From: Brugia malayi
Lineage: Eukaryota > Nematoda > Chromadorea > Rhabditida > Onchocercidae
DNA: 64,000 nucleotides
NCBI RefSeq assembly: GCF_000002995.4
Contig: NW_025062479.1
Location: 16,612,721-16,676,720, forward strand
Direction of reading: 5' to 3'
Shown: positions 26,101 to 39,832 of the stretch, one piece after another
Position numbering within the stretch: the first letter of the stretch is position 1
Layout of the letters: each line of letters begins with the position of its first letter
The notes under the pieces: generated by a model
The model's database searches: none
Told to the model about the DNA's origin: nothing
What the model saw: only the letters and a program-made list of their open reading frames with translations
Position numbers and translations under genes: made by a program

Positions 26101-28077
26101 GGTTACTCTAAACCTACTCAGTGCTGTTAATTTCGATACATCTCGTGCGGCAACAGCAAGTGGTATCAATGAGACAATGATTTTACAAAATCCAAATCCT
26201 CCCGATGTGACTGATCGCAATTTATTGGTTGATTTCAATGCTGCTAATGAAGTACAACAAGTCGCAACGGAAGTTCGACACTTTCATATATTAGATGAAG
26301 ATTTTACCCTCTCTTCATTAAATTTTGATTTTAAAGAGGCGAAGAGCAAAGCAGAAATGTTTGGCTATAGTAATTACCAAGATAATAAAGACGTATGGTA
26401 AGTTTGTTTTTCTCTCAGCTTCATTTAGCATGTGGTTGTCTTTTGACCTGATATATGAGGATATTTAGGTAGACCTTAGTACCTCCTGTTTCACTGAAAG
26501 CATAACTATCGGATATCTTTTTTCATTCGATTGTAAGTTATCGAGCAGTGCGAAGTATTTGAACATTTTTTGAGAGTGTCTTCGCTTGCTGCATCCGTAA
26601 CATTTAGGACATAGTTCAGCAGCAACTAATTTATATTGCTTAAGCATGGCATCACTAGACAAAGGGTCAAGAAATGTTGATTTGAATCATATTAATGGAT
26701 TTAAAACTACAAAAGGTTGGTTTCTTAATCTGGTCCATATTCAGTTTTATGATAGAGTTCTAATATCGTCGTTAATTTTTTAACATCATCTTTTTTTTTC
26801 CTTTAGCTTTATCTGACTATTGCTTTAAAATTTTCAAATAAGTACTTCCATATTATCTGAAGTTTAAGTCTAAGAACTCTTCCATCTTCAGAACAATCAG
26901 CGAAAGTGGAAAGTAGCGATTGTTCAGTAGAACTTACATCATGTAAACCCAAAAATTGTGTGGAAAATTGCTCAGTCCTATGTAATGGAAATTCTGTAGT
27001 TGAACAGTTGGTTGATATTAGCAATGACTCATTAATTGTTGATCAAGAGACAGATACTAGCGATGATGATTCTGAGAATGAAATGTTCCATGCAGTGTCT
27101 GTGAAAAGAGAAAGTGATGATGGGGTTGGTGTTTCATCTTGAGTTTGACATTTTTTAGTGAGTTTGAAAAAAGTAAAATTTAGTTGAGAAACTAAGATAC
27201 TGAGTAAAAAACTATCAATTTTAAATTACAATTTAGATAAGTGCTGGTGAATGAGGATTTTGTCTTGAGAAGTGATGCAGTTATTTGTTTCGCGAAGTTT
27301 TCATTGTTCCAAGACAGTTAAATTCGTATGTAAATTTCTCTATATTTTAGTGGTGGTTCACTCGCAGGATCTCAAGTAGAATAGATTCAACGGAAGATAG
27401 GAAAGCAAATGTTGAGTTAGGGAGGCTGCCGTATTGCAACAGAAATTCTGAAGCAGCAGAGGTTATTAAATGATTCGGTATTTGGGATAGAAGAATTTTC
27501 TAGGGAAAACTTAGTCTACTTGCCTGGTAATGCATAACATTTTCTTTTTGCATTGCATTTGCATCACCACTATCAGCGAAATTTGCTATAAAATTTCCAA
27601 CCTCAACTGTTAGCCAACGGCAAAATTTTAGCTTAACCCAGCACCCAAAGATGATAAACCACCACTATTTCTAACTGAAGATCATGTAAATTGTGAAGCA
27701 ACTTCCGTGACGATAACACCAGAGTTATCTCTTACAAATACTCTTCAGAACGATGGTGTAAGTTTTTTTTTTTTTTCTTTCCTTCCTTCTTTATTTGCTT
27801 TTGTTTTGTTAATGATTTTCACTTTTGGTGGGGCTTATCCGTCCTAATTTTGTTAACTGATGATGATACCATTTCGTGTTGGTTTCTTTCACATTAAAAA
27901 GTTACCCGATCATATAACAAAAGCGTCACTTATTAGAAGTCTAACTATTGCGTGACATTTTAACGATGACTGCATAAGATATTTCATTTGCAGAAAAGAG
28001 AGAGAAGTGAGATTGAAACCTTGGATCTATTTTTAAGTTTACATGATCTTTCTCAAAAAGTTTATGGAATATTTTAA
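23111..28077 (+). CDS. Unrecognised multi-exon protein with acidic and polar C-terminal part
   Basis: A continuous reading frame runs through exons 23487-23603, 23707-23894, 24153-24261, 24339-24493, 24675-24836, 24923-25045, 25311-25460, 25614-25839 and 26049-26397. Phases agree at every junction and the sites are good nematode GT-AG sites. An upstream exon ending at 23233 is in phase and carries a basic then hydrophobic stretch (CIVAIISAIAAVIIVSS) that could be a signal anchor, but no ATG was found, so the true start is open. Past 26397 a small exon at 26645-26715 fits by phase and leads to 26892 onward, an acidic Ser/Asp-rich stretch that can end at a TGA at 27142. Further exons at 27351-27461, 27632-27757 and 27994-28077 (stop) are mutually in phase and may be an alternative or extended 3' end. 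The central region is balanced in composition, with segments such as RLGSKWYFRACPELPNR. I recognise no domain. Exon content is solid; start, 3' end and function are not. Confidence 0.72.
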
Positions 28078-29364
28078 TTTGGATGAAGAAATAGTAGACT
28101 GTATTAATTTACGCTGCTTTATTTAATCCAATGGTTGTTATCAGGATAATCTCGTTTTTAGATATATGCCAAGTTTTTTGCTGGACTTCTTTGAAAATGA
28201 ATGTTAGGATAACAAACGATCTTTCCATATCATTTCTTTCTATTCAAAAATTATATTGATTTCAATTACAAGGAAAATATTGTTGCTTTAACACCACCTA
28301 TTTTTTGGTGGTGGCACCTTTTCCTTTTTTCTCATGGGATGACGAATAGCTGCATGAAAACTTATGTTCACCAATTTCTCAATAGATATTCGTATTTGTT
28401 TTGGTGAAAATTATGAATTGTTACCGGAATTATTTTCTTTGTAATTGTTTTCGTTTGTATTACTGAAATTATTTTTTTAGAATCGTCTGTTAAAATTATT
28501 TTCATTTTCACCCTCAAATTTCTAAAGGAATGTCCTGAAAAAATAAATTTGCGTTTGTGATTTTATGGATTTGTTGACTCGAGGATTTGAAATTTATTAG
28601 TTACAAATATCAAGATTCAAATTATTCCCTATTAATCTTATGTAAATTTTCATTTTCGAGATGGTCTTTGTTAAGATTAAACTATAATGTGATAATCACT
28701 TTTTCTCATCGTTGTATAATCTAGTGGCTGTGTGTTTGCTTCTATCTTTGGTTCTTGAGGTAATATTGTAATTACTTCTAGTGTATTTCTCACTTATTTA
28801 TTTTCTTTTTTCACAACTTCATTAATCACTCTTGATTACTCGTTTTATAGAAACTAAGGCGGATCTGACTGTCAAACAATAACCATATATCGAGTATTAC
28901 TGAAATATTTTTAGCTGTGATTTTTTTTTTCTTAGATAAATGTTAGGGGAATCTTATTAAACATAGGCTAGCAATTTTTTGGAAAATTGGGAAAGGGTAA
29001 AGTAAGATGTAAGGTAACTTATTAATTATGTTCTACAGGTGTTATATCGTAAATATGGAAGTAGATCCATTCCTCGGTATTAATAGATCATATACCATTT
29101 CTCATGATCTTATTCTGCTCTTTATTTATTCAATAATGAAATAGATATCAAACTTTTATTATTTAATTGATTGTTTAAGGGGAAGGATTTTGTATGTAAT
29201 CTTGTGACACTTGTTCTGTTCAAAACATGAATAAAAGTGTAATGGAAATTGGGAAATTTACCGACATGACAACGATTTATACTTCTAATTTTAATGAATT
29301 ACTTTGAAAGCACAGAGAAGTGTAGAACTAGCCTGATGAACAAACAAATTTGAGATAATCGTTG
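28078..29364. other. Intergenic region before the Mpv17-family gene
   Basis: AT-rich, no exon recognised. It holds the 3' UTR of the upstream gene and the promoter of the Mpv17-family gene; no specific element was seen. Confidence 0.5.
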
Positions 29365-31583
29365 ATGCAGGAAGATTTGTTGTTTAGAATGTTGCTAGCA
29401 GTATATCGAGCATATGAAAGAGCTCTAGTAAAATATCCGTTTTTAACGCAAGCTTCAAGTGCTGGTTAGTTTTCTCATCTCAGATTAAGGTAACATAAAG
29501 TTAGAAAATTCAAAGATAAGGAAAGCAAGTTATGATATATGAATAGAAAGAGAAAGGACTAAACATGGTTATGCCCAGAAAAGATTGATTATTGGGAAGT
29601 CAGTGGTTATCATTTCACATGTTCTCATAGATACATAATCATCTCAAGAAATAAAACTGATAAAAGGTAATCATGGAAGATTTACTCTCCAGTATGGGTT
29701 TTCGAAATGTTGTTTTGTCTCAAACATCTGATAGTTTAGATTTTTTTTATTTGGGATCATTTTTTTACGAGCCCATAGAGAAAGTACAATGATTTTGGTT
29801 GGAATAGGAGACTCAACATAGATATTTCGGTTGTATTTTATCACTAAGTCTGAAATATCACCAGCTTTCCTGTCGTTAGCTGTTATCTCAGTCGTCCATC
29901 TTCAGTGTTATTTGTATTCTTTTCGACAACTGTTTAGGAGCATTAGCAGCAATGGCTGATATGTTAACTCAAAATTTTGTTGAAAAACGTTGGCAAAAAG
30001 GGAACTACAATCCGGCAAGAACAATACGTTTTTCTGCTCTCATTCTTTTCTGGATTGTTAGCTTCTTTTCTTTCTTTCAGAAGACTTCGGGAAGACACTT
30101 ATTAAATTTTATCAAATAAAATAAAAGCCTATCTTGAATTCATCGAAGTTGAAGGATAAACAAGGATTATGGGGGCTTTAGAAGAAGTAAAAATGATAAC
30201 ATATACGTTATATTTAATAAAAACATAAAAAATTAATTAGTGCATCGAAACTTTTTCTCAAGAAATGGAAAGTAAGAGAGATGTGAGAATGTTATGTAAT
30301 TCACGTAATTAAGATCGAAATTCTAGTACCGATAAGGACTGATATATCCAATCCAATTGTTATTTGATATTAAAATATATGATATGAGCGTTATCTTGTT
30401 TATCTTATATTTTCAAATAATATTTATTTCGATACAGTTTTTTTTAAGGCTCCTATAACTTATCGATGGTTTTTATTACTTGAAAAAGTGAAAGGTAAAG
30501 CAAATTTGCTACCGTTGAAACGGATGATTCTTGATCAGGTTTGTTACTTTTGGCGAATATTGATGGTGATAATAATTATGGCGCTGGCAATTGTTACGTC
30601 ATAACAGTTTGTTTTTGTTAATTAGTTCCAATTCAAAATCAAAAGACATTTTAGCAATATTTTTTGAATATCTTTCTTTTTTTGAACTTGCAATTTAATA
30701 TTTTAGTCCTTAGCAGCACCGCTATTTACGTTTAGTTTTATCACAAATTTGCATATATTGGAAGGCAATTCTCCACATGATGCATTGGAAAAAGCAAAGA
30801 AAGATATTGTTCCAGTTATGAAAACTAATTATAAAGCAGGATTTCTCTTTTTTGTTTGAATTTTTGGAATATTGTTTTAAGAGATGAAATTATTGAATTT
30901 AGAAAACTACATGATATGTACTGTCGTAGTATTTGTTCCGTAATTTTGTCATATATTCAATTATTCAGCAGATCAAAATAATTAGTAATATTATTAATCA
31001 TACTTCTTGACATAGATCATAGATCGAAATTATCTCATCATACTTCTTATTCTATTATTTTCGTATTCAGTGTGCGTAGAAAAGAAAAAGCTAAAGGCTA
31101 GTGATAATATATAGGAATAGAGAAAGTGATAAGTTGACATAAGATGCTTTCAAAAAAGATGGAATGAATGGCTGCCATTATTACTATTTTAATTTTATTA
31201 GTGATTTGTTGATTATTTACATATCATTCCTAAAAATTTTCGGTTATCATTAAAGGAATTTTTTAATTTATTGTTTAACTGAAAATATTCGTTAGTTGAA
31301 TATATGTGACACTAGTAACACTAATTACATAAATGTCGAAATGAATGGAGTATTTATTATCCACTTGTTTTTTTTTTTTCAATTTTGTTTTCAAAAAATG
31401 CAAGTAATTTCAATTTAGGTCTGGCCACTTGCACAACTCATAAATTTCTATCTGTTACCGCTCCGTTATAGACTTACATTTGTTCAATTAATGGGCCTAT
31501 TTTGGAATATGTATTTATCACATGTTACTCAAATTGAAGTTAAACAGATAAATGAATCAAAAGAACACTCTAGGAAAGATTAA
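29365..31583 (+). CDS. Mpv17/PMP22-family inner-membrane protein, complete, five exons
   Basis: Small four-helix membrane protein. Relatives (Mpv17, PXMP2, Sym1) sit in the mitochondrial inner membrane or peroxisome and affect nucleotide, metabolite or DNA homeostasis; the substrate is still debated. Exons: 29365-29464, 29938-30056, 30449-30538, 30707-30835 and 31419-31583, giving 200 residues, the usual family size. Family marks seen are the N-terminal Y-x3-L-x2-YPFLTQ-x4-GALAAMADMLTQ segment, an APITYRWFLLLEKV segment, LDQSLAAPLF, and the C-terminal signature NYKVWPLAQLINFYLLPLRY followed by W-x2-YLS. The first in-frame ATG after a stop is at 29365; an ATG at 29389 gives a shorter start that also fits. 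Exon 4 must end at 30835 to keep NYK-VWP intact, and the intron then begins GC, not GT. Which paralogue it is cannot be told by eye. Confidence 0.9.
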
Positions 31584-31607
31584 TTTTGTAATCTAAAGAT
31601 AATTTGG

Positions 31608-31618
31608 AATAAAATAAA
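31608..31618 (+). terminator. Polyadenylation signals of the Mpv17-family gene
   Basis: Two overlapping AATAAA hexamers lie 25-35 nt after the TAA stop of the Mpv17-family gene, a good distance for the compact 3' UTRs of nematodes. The cleavage point was not determined. Confidence 0.6.
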
Positions 31619-32504
31619 ACTGTTCAGCGTTATTCCTTACTATTTTATCGCATTAATTAAATACACTATTGCCTTAATAGCTGCAGTACAGTAAAAGCGT
31701 GGCGAATAATAGAAATGGAATTTATTACTGTCCAATAATAAATAAGTGATGGGAAATGTTCCCCAGATGACCACATTCATTCTTATGAAGTAATAATGAT
31801 TGTGAGCGAAAGTCCCTGAACCTGAGACTGAGAGAACAAAGAAAAAAATTATATTCAAAAAAAATCATATTCTTCGAAATGCAAATCTGAATCATTCTTG
31901 TTGCTATTTCAGGATGTATTTCTGGAAATCTATTTATTGAATATTTCTTCTATCATCATTGACCAGAAATTTCAGCATTATTAACGTCTGTCATCTTTTT
32001 TTATGACAACTATGCTGTAGGAATTCTAAATGAAATGTAAGCTAATAAAAATTAAAAAATTACCATAAAAATTACTTCTTCCACTCACAAATTTCATCGA
32101 CTGAAAAGAATTTTACAATTGAGAATGGAGTTGCAATATGTAATGTGACCATATAAATTAATATAAATTATACTTTCCCTTTAAAGCATCAATCACCGAA
32201 ATATTCTCCTCCTCTTTTCTTTGTTTCTCCTTTTTCTTAATATTAAATATATATATTTTTTAATATTATAATATTGTATTTTAATATTATCCCCATATTA
32301 TCTATTCTATTCCATATTTATTAGAACAAAGAAGAGCAAACGATTAAATATGATCAATTCATAGAATTTTGTTAAATAAATTTCTGCAAAAATCGCAAAC
32401 ATTTAGTTTAGTGATATATATTTGATTAGACATTTCATATAGTACTTTATTACTAGGACTCACAAAAGTTATTTAAAAATATTACAGTCATGATAAGTGC
32501 GGTA

Positions 32505-32508
<4 letters not shown>

Positions 32509-32586
<78 letters not shown>
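32509..32586. repeat. (TAA)n followed by (TTA)n, a trinucleotide palindrome
   Basis: About ten TAA units run to 32539 and then switch to about sixteen TTA units. The two blocks are reverse complements, so about 30 bp can fold back with no loop to speak of. Length is probably variable between individuals. Confidence 0.9.
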
Positions 32587-35500
32587 GATAATAGAGATAT
32601 ATCATATCTAAGTATTTCATGTGGTGCAAACAGCATGAGTTTTTTTGATCTATGATACATCGTCGTTTCTCTCTAAAATTCTTTGATGCACAGTTAAAAA
32701 TAATAATTTTGACTTCAAGTGTAATTATTCTATAATAAATGTTAGGTAGTTGCATGAAGGTAAAATTTCTCAACATTTGTTGACCTTTTGATGATTAATC
32801 AGTCTTACATGATATATTCTTGCTGAAGCTTTCATCTTATGTGAAAAAGTTTTGGATTGCCATTTTTATTTAAAATATAACACATCGATGCATTTAGCAT
32901 GATACCATGATAACATGTCTTTTTTATTATGATTCGCGTAATTCACACAGCAAAGATCTCTTCGAACTAATAATATGTTCTGATGTTTATATTACTGCTA
33001 TAAATCTTTTTTTACTATTTTTAAATCTTAACATAAATTTTCTATAAAAAAAAATTGCTACTAGAAATAAAGTGTCTGAATAATCTGTTAGTTACGTTGT
33101 AGCATATGCAAAACATATTAGTCGTTGTGTTATTTTATTTCTAATAAATATATTTGCAAAATGGAATTATTTCCGGATACATTTCTTTCCTTCTCGTATA
33201 AGTGATTTAATCGAGAGAGAAAAAAGAAAAGAGACGTTACATTTCTTCGATTCACACTTTTTGCACCTTGTGATGGCCATCAATTGATGTATGTCTGTTT
33301 CATTTCATCTTTATGTCAAATCTAAATCTATTTCACTCCCATCCGTTGTCATTGTATTGGTCGCCTTGAAATTCTTCTCCTGTCGATGAGTAGTACTATT
33401 GAGAATGGATGATTGGTAGTTTTCGGGGCGTAAAAAGGTGGCGAATAAGAGAGAACAAAAAAAGAAAATGGAAAGACTGGAAAAGCATCGATTCTTCAAT
33501 CATAAACTCTTCTTTGCTTATGCTACCATTATTGTCGTTATTTGTCTATCGCTGATAACTTATTTGTTCTTTCACTAATAACATTAATCTAAAATTCAAC
33601 CTTTTTTCATTCTTCCATGAAATGAGAATTCAGTTGATCTTTAGTCCTTCTTCTCTTCAAAGATTGTAATAGTTATAGAAATTTTATGGTTGAAATAATC
33701 TAATAATCGTGCAGTTTCATTTCTGCTGTTGAAAATTAATTCATTTATAAAATTATTTCCATCATATTTACAGTTGTTATTCATTCAGTCTTTCCTGTAT
33801 CATTCTTTGATTATATCCCACTGATGTTCCATAATTCTCATTTACGTGTAGGATATATTTTTAAGAAAAGATTTAAAATCGATTTTTTAAAATTCCATTT
33901 CTTTCAATGTCCGAAAATTTTGCATATGTAAATTTAGAATTTAGTTTCCTTTTCATTGCTTTAAAAAATGTAACAAATGATACAAAAGACTGATGAATTA
34001 GGCAGAAAAATTCTCTGTGTAGTGCTTTTATCTTTTTTATGATACCGAAAAAAAAGCGAAACAGGAATAGAAAGCGATGATGGTAGAAGTGAAAGAAGAG
34101 GGAAAAAGATAAACGATGATAGCATAGTGTTAAAAATGGGAAGTGACAAAATCATAAATATTCATACTCTTTTTATATCAATCAATGCAATATGAAATAT
34201 TTGTTTATTCAATCAAACTTGATTTTTCGAAAATTTATGCATTGAAATTTTCATCTCATAAAAAAAATTAAATCAAAATGTTTGATAGATTTTTTGAATA
34301 TGTTTACATCTTTTGGAAGAAAACTTTGATTATATTATATTTACTATCAGATAAGCGCTGTTGCAATGTTTTAACTTCTAAGGATAGTTTATCCTAATAA
34401 TTTGCTTTGATGAAGTGTTTAGATTTGATAATATGTAAGACAGATGTGTTATTTTTTGATATAATTACTTGTTGAAGAACATTCATTAACGTAGTTTTCT
34501 CCTAAAATACTCTTACTTTAAAAGTAATTTAAATTTAATGGAGCAAAAAGAATTGCGAATATCCAAACTCAAATACGTCAAGAATAACGAATCAGATGAC
34601 GTTGCTTGTCCGATTACTTTATCAATATGCTATTTTAACAATACAGTAAAAAAAAATTAGGTTTCTTACTTTATCCCGCCTCTTTAATTAACATTAGTTA
34701 ATCCATCCAAAAAAAAAACGATGTCTATCTCTTCTGCGATTATTTAAATGCACCGCAACAAAAATTGCATTTATCTCTATATCATTTCAGTTAAAACATC
34801 AATTTCATTGGACTAGTTGCCAGCAAAATATTTTCATGCTCTTTGATCGGTTTTTTCCTACTCAAATCTTTACTATTATTTTAAATTAGATTTATTTCTA
34901 GTTAAGTAGTACTTATTCATACCTATCTAAATGTGTTCTTATTTTCAATTAGATTTATTCTGGTAAAGTTTGTAACATTTCTTGCTTTCCTTGCTAATTT
35001 TGAATGTCTAAAGCATCATCATTTTTATCATTTAGTGCTTCAATTTTTTCCGATAATTGATAGGAAGTAAGAATAGTAATCAAATATTCAATGCAATTCG
35101 GTTTGGAAAAATGCTGCCATTACTATTATTACCAGTTAAAAATCTAATTAAAAGTAGTACTTAGCTACCTAACCACTAAAAGTAGTAGCTATTTGTCCAC
35201 TTAAGAAAAGTACTTATTTGTATACCTGCTTAAAATAAAACCGAGTTCTTCTGTTTGCTTATTATTTTACCGTTTTTCATTCACAAATTTCACTATCAAT
35301 GGATAAATGGAATTAATCTTTTATTTCAATAATTTCCATTTTTCTATTCTAAATATTCATTCCACTTCATCCATTCTTACTCAAGATTTCACTTGCATTT
35401 CGCATAAACTATTTCATGTCCTATTTTTTTTTTTTCATTTAAAAACTTATTGTTTATCAACTTTATTAATCCTAAACAAAATGAAACAACACAAGATCGA

Positions 35501-37436
35501 ATTTTTGGTCTACGAACAGAACTAAAAAAAACCTATTTTTTTGATGGAAGTTAATTAATATAATGGAATAAAAATGGAAGAAAGATTGGGCCTAATAATA
35601 TATTTTGATATTTCCCGATGCTGTACTGATGCATAAACATTGCTATCTTAGTGATCCGGCTAGGATGCGACACACTTCATTTCCACATCATTAAACTTAG
35701 CACCAATCAAAAGAATTGATAAGATCTCCGGTAGAAAAAAACTAATTGCACATACTTTACATACTAACTTTTTTACTGATTATTGGTTTCCATATGATTT
35801 CTAGCTGTGAAATGAAATATAACAGACTTATTTACAAACCTCATACTTACCTCATTCAACAATTCAATCATTGCCTGATACGACCATTTTTTCGAATTCT
35901 TTAAATTTCCAAAATATCTTAATTTTACTCCTTTCTTTTTATTAACTCATCTGGCAAAAAACTAGCTTATTAGACACTTTGTGTCAGATTAACTTCTTCA
36001 AATCACTGAAATCAAATTATTAACGAAGCGAACTGATTTTGAAATTTACTAAATACATTGCATAATTCCAGTATTTCACATCCAAAATAATTGAGTATCT
36101 CCCTTATTATCTAAAACTAAGAAAGGTTATCAATATTTCTGACATCAATATTTATTTTATTAAGCGTTAAAACAGAGACCAAAATTCTGGTCTTTTTGTT
36201 ATTGCCTTTACAATCGATCAATATTTTTGTTTTTTCAATTTAAATACCAATTTGATGATATTTTCCTGGGAAAAAAAAGAAAAGGAAAATCTTACATCAG
36301 TGATTAGTAAGAAAATGTTTGGAATTTAACATTTTCTTGATAAAGAAATACGTCAGTTGAACAATCGCTGCTGTTTTTATTATCTGTTTTCCTTCTTATC
36401 TTGATCGAATTAATCATTACTTGGTTTTTTTTTCTCTTTTTTTTTTTTCGCTCCCTATGATAATAACGATGATTACAGTGATGGTAATGATAAAGAATAC
36501 ATTCAGGATACACATTTAACTAAGCGGTCAAACTTTAGATATAAAATATCATACGAGCTAACGTATGCAATAATAGTTGCCGTGATAACAACAATTAGTA
36601 TTATTTAGTTCTATTTTACGCGTAGATTAAAGAAAAAAGAAATATTTAACTTAACGTTTCATTATTTCATGCATAGATAATTTTTAAAGTATTTTTATCT
36701 TTTTTTCTTTATAGATATTTTTAGAAGTACAAGTTAAAAAAACACGTTTCCTTGTTTGAAATATATATAATTACATGAAAGAAAAGAGAAAGAAATGTTT
36801 GATATCAATTTTGACATTTAATATTTGATCATTTCAGATCAGTGATAAAATGAAGACAGAAGAAAAGACTCTATCATTTCAATAAGCAATCGTGTATATT
36901 AGTTCAAAGTTTGTTTGGTTTTTTTTTTTTTTATTTTTGTCTTTCAGTACTACATTTTGTAACGTTTATCTCTCCCCATTTGAGTGAATGAAAAACAAAG
37001 TTAAATGTTCAAAATTTTACAAAATTATTTACAAATAAGTAATTCGAATATTCATTAATAAAAAATATTTTAAGGGGTAGATATTAAGGATTGATTGAAT
37101 AATATTAATTATCTAAATTTTAAATCTTAAAGACAAGTAAGAATACATTTAAAAGACAGACATTTGCATTCTTCCCTTAAAGATATTACAACTGAAAGAA
37201 TACTTTGCTGTTAGCTAGGAAATATAGTTCAGGCCAAGAAGTAAGACTAAGACTAAAATTAATGTATTATTTCCTTCTTTTTGCTAAAAATTTCATCAAA
37301 ATGGATTTACACTGCCAGATTTTCTTAAAAGAACATTGCAAAAAATATTTAACTACTACACTACATCTTATTACAAATTAGGTTTACGATTGAAATTTCA
37401 ATTTAAATTCGTTAATTTTTGATTGTAAGAGAAATG

Positions 37437-37467
37437 TTTGTTCTAAATTTAGAAAATTTAGAACAAA
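37437..37467. repeat. 14-bp perfect hairpin
   Basis: TTTGTTCTAAATTT pairs with AAATTTAGAACAAA around a 3-nt AGA loop. At this AT content such hairpins are not rare. Confidence 0.6.
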
Positions 37468-39805
37468 ATTTGTCACATAGCTTTTTATATTTATTTCTTT
37501 AAACTTAGCATAATGCAAACAACAATTTCAACTTTCAGATAAGTTTTAATAACGCGTCTTAATCTTAAATAATTTAGAATATAATGAGAATTGAAAAGAA
37601 ACAATTTTTACATATATAAAAAAACATTTCTTAAATACATAAAAATGAAAAGGGAAAAATGCGAAGGGAAAAAAAAGAAATAAAATAGATGAAAATGTCG
37701 TTTTCCATTGGTATATAATAAATGAATTTCCATCTAATAAATGGTATCATTTGATAAAATGAAAATTTTTATAAAAAATGGAACAATCTAAATCAAAAGT
37801 TTAAATATTCTCATTCTAAATTTGCTATTTTTTTGTTAAAATATAAAACAACAAAAAAAATCCTAAAAATATTTTAGACAGCGAAAAGAATTGTTAATTA
37901 AAATATTTTTAAAAAAGCAGTTTTTATAAACAATATGAAAAATTTAAAAAACTAAAAGTGGAAAAGATTTGTTGCATATTTCTAAATGGTAAATTGTAAA
38001 AAATAATGGGTAACAATTTAACAGTAATATTTAGAGTATCGATTTCATTTCCAAAATAATCCATTCATCTTTCAATTGTTGGCAGTAATGGAGCAAATAC
38101 AACTTTAAGTTTTAATTCTGACCAGTGGAATTTATTAGTGAATCCTGATATTGCATGTTAGGGGTTTACATTTGTGAATTCCATTCCTTCAGTATGCCAA
38201 GCACCCCAGAGATTACTTCTTTTGTCCTTTCACTTCCAATTTAACCAGGTAAAGTAGTTTTTCGCTACTGTATGTGCGCTAGCGGTACTAAGCAGTAATG
38301 ACGAAAGGTAATGATCAAAAGGTAAAGAGGAAGGGTATTCAGATAGTGGTAAAAGGTAGCACAGATGAATAGAGAACTGATGTGCAGGTGAAGATTCCAC
38401 AACAACTGTAAACAATAGAAAGGAAGGTCCTTGAGGAGACAAAGGTGAGGGAAAAAGAGGTGACGATCTAATCTGACCCGTTTGTCAAACTACCAACCCT
38501 TCTCCGACCCCACCACCTCAATCGCTTCTCTTTCTATCTTTCCCTAATTCCTGTCATAGATTACAAGTGACCTTGCATTGTCCATTGCCTTAGATGTCCT
38601 GTTCCCATTCCCTCCAATCTCCCCTCACTTCACTTGCGCTCAGTCTTTACCCCTCTCAATTCCACTTTATTGCTTTTCGATTATTTCGTCTTGGTGAAAA
38701 CGTTTTTTCCTATCTTTGGTTGGATTCACTTTATTTCACTTTAAAGCAAAAGCTAATAACGTGAGATTTGTCGTAACTGGTCGTGATTATATTACATGAT
38801 CGGGTCTCAGGTGAAAGATATGTAATCCAAGTAAAGCATAATATCTCATATGTTTTTAAAGATGTTCTTTCTATTCTTGACAATAGGAATTGAGAAAATT
38901 TCATCTATTCTTAATTAATTCCACTAAGTATAAGCACAGCATATAATACAAAATTTCAAAAAAATTAAAAAGAAACGAATAAATAAAATTGTACTGCTAT
39001 TCACTGACGTTTTACGTGACATGTAACTTTATGGACTGGATGATTTTGTTTCATGCAATTTATTGACTTATTTTTTTAAAGCAGAAGTTTCAGTCCTATC
39101 TGAACAATGACTTTTTTCGAATGTTAAGATAACTGAAAAGTTATTGGAAGCTAATGCGTGTAAAATTCATAATTGTTTTTAGCGCCTAATTCGGTTAAAA
39201 TTCGTAAATGAAACTGCTATATGATTTATCCGTAAATGAAATTTTAACATATGTTAAATTACTCCTAATAATTACATTTCTCGGTCTTGAAATTATTTAA
39301 AAACATTACAGAGAGGTAAGTTTTCCAACAGTCAGAAGTTTAACGAAAGTTTGGATTGTTCGCTTATATAAGAAAAATGGTTTAGATATTAAATTTCATC
39401 TGATCCTAATTAATCGTATTAAGCATGAGCATAGTGTAACACAAATTAAAAAAAAAAAAAAAACAAATTTAATAAAGGTGTTAAATTATGCAAAAATTTA
39501 AATTATTGAAAATAATCATATTTTAAAACTTTTCAAGCTATTTAAAGCTTCGATTTAAAAGAATTTCTCGGATTTTTTTCTGACTAATTCAATCTAGTTT
39601 ATTTCATTTAAATCCATCTCATTTCGTCTCAAATGGAGCTTTTTGCTTATTTATAATTCAGTTCAGTTTAATTCATTCTATCCCATTTCATTTCAAAATC
39701 GATTGTTAATTCTATAAATATTCAAATGATCATTTCATTAAAAATTTTGTAAACCGATTACGCGTACAATGCATATATATATCAGCAAATCTTAATGAAA
39801 ACCTC

Positions 39806-39832
39806 CCATGTTTATATGAAATATAAACATGG
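39806..39832. repeat. 12-bp perfect hairpin
   Basis: CCATGTTTATAT and ATATAAACATGG flank a GAA loop, just before a stretch rich in CA/TA steps (39840-39960). Confidence 0.6.

Noticed and set aside
33311..33499. 62-codon minus frame with a signal-peptide-like start
   Set aside because: It has no ATG, an in-frame stop lies just before it, and no acceptor could supply a start.
34539..34661. 40-codon plus frame starting MEQKELRISK
   Set aside because: Balanced composition but no splice partners, no neighbouring gene and no family; length is within chance.
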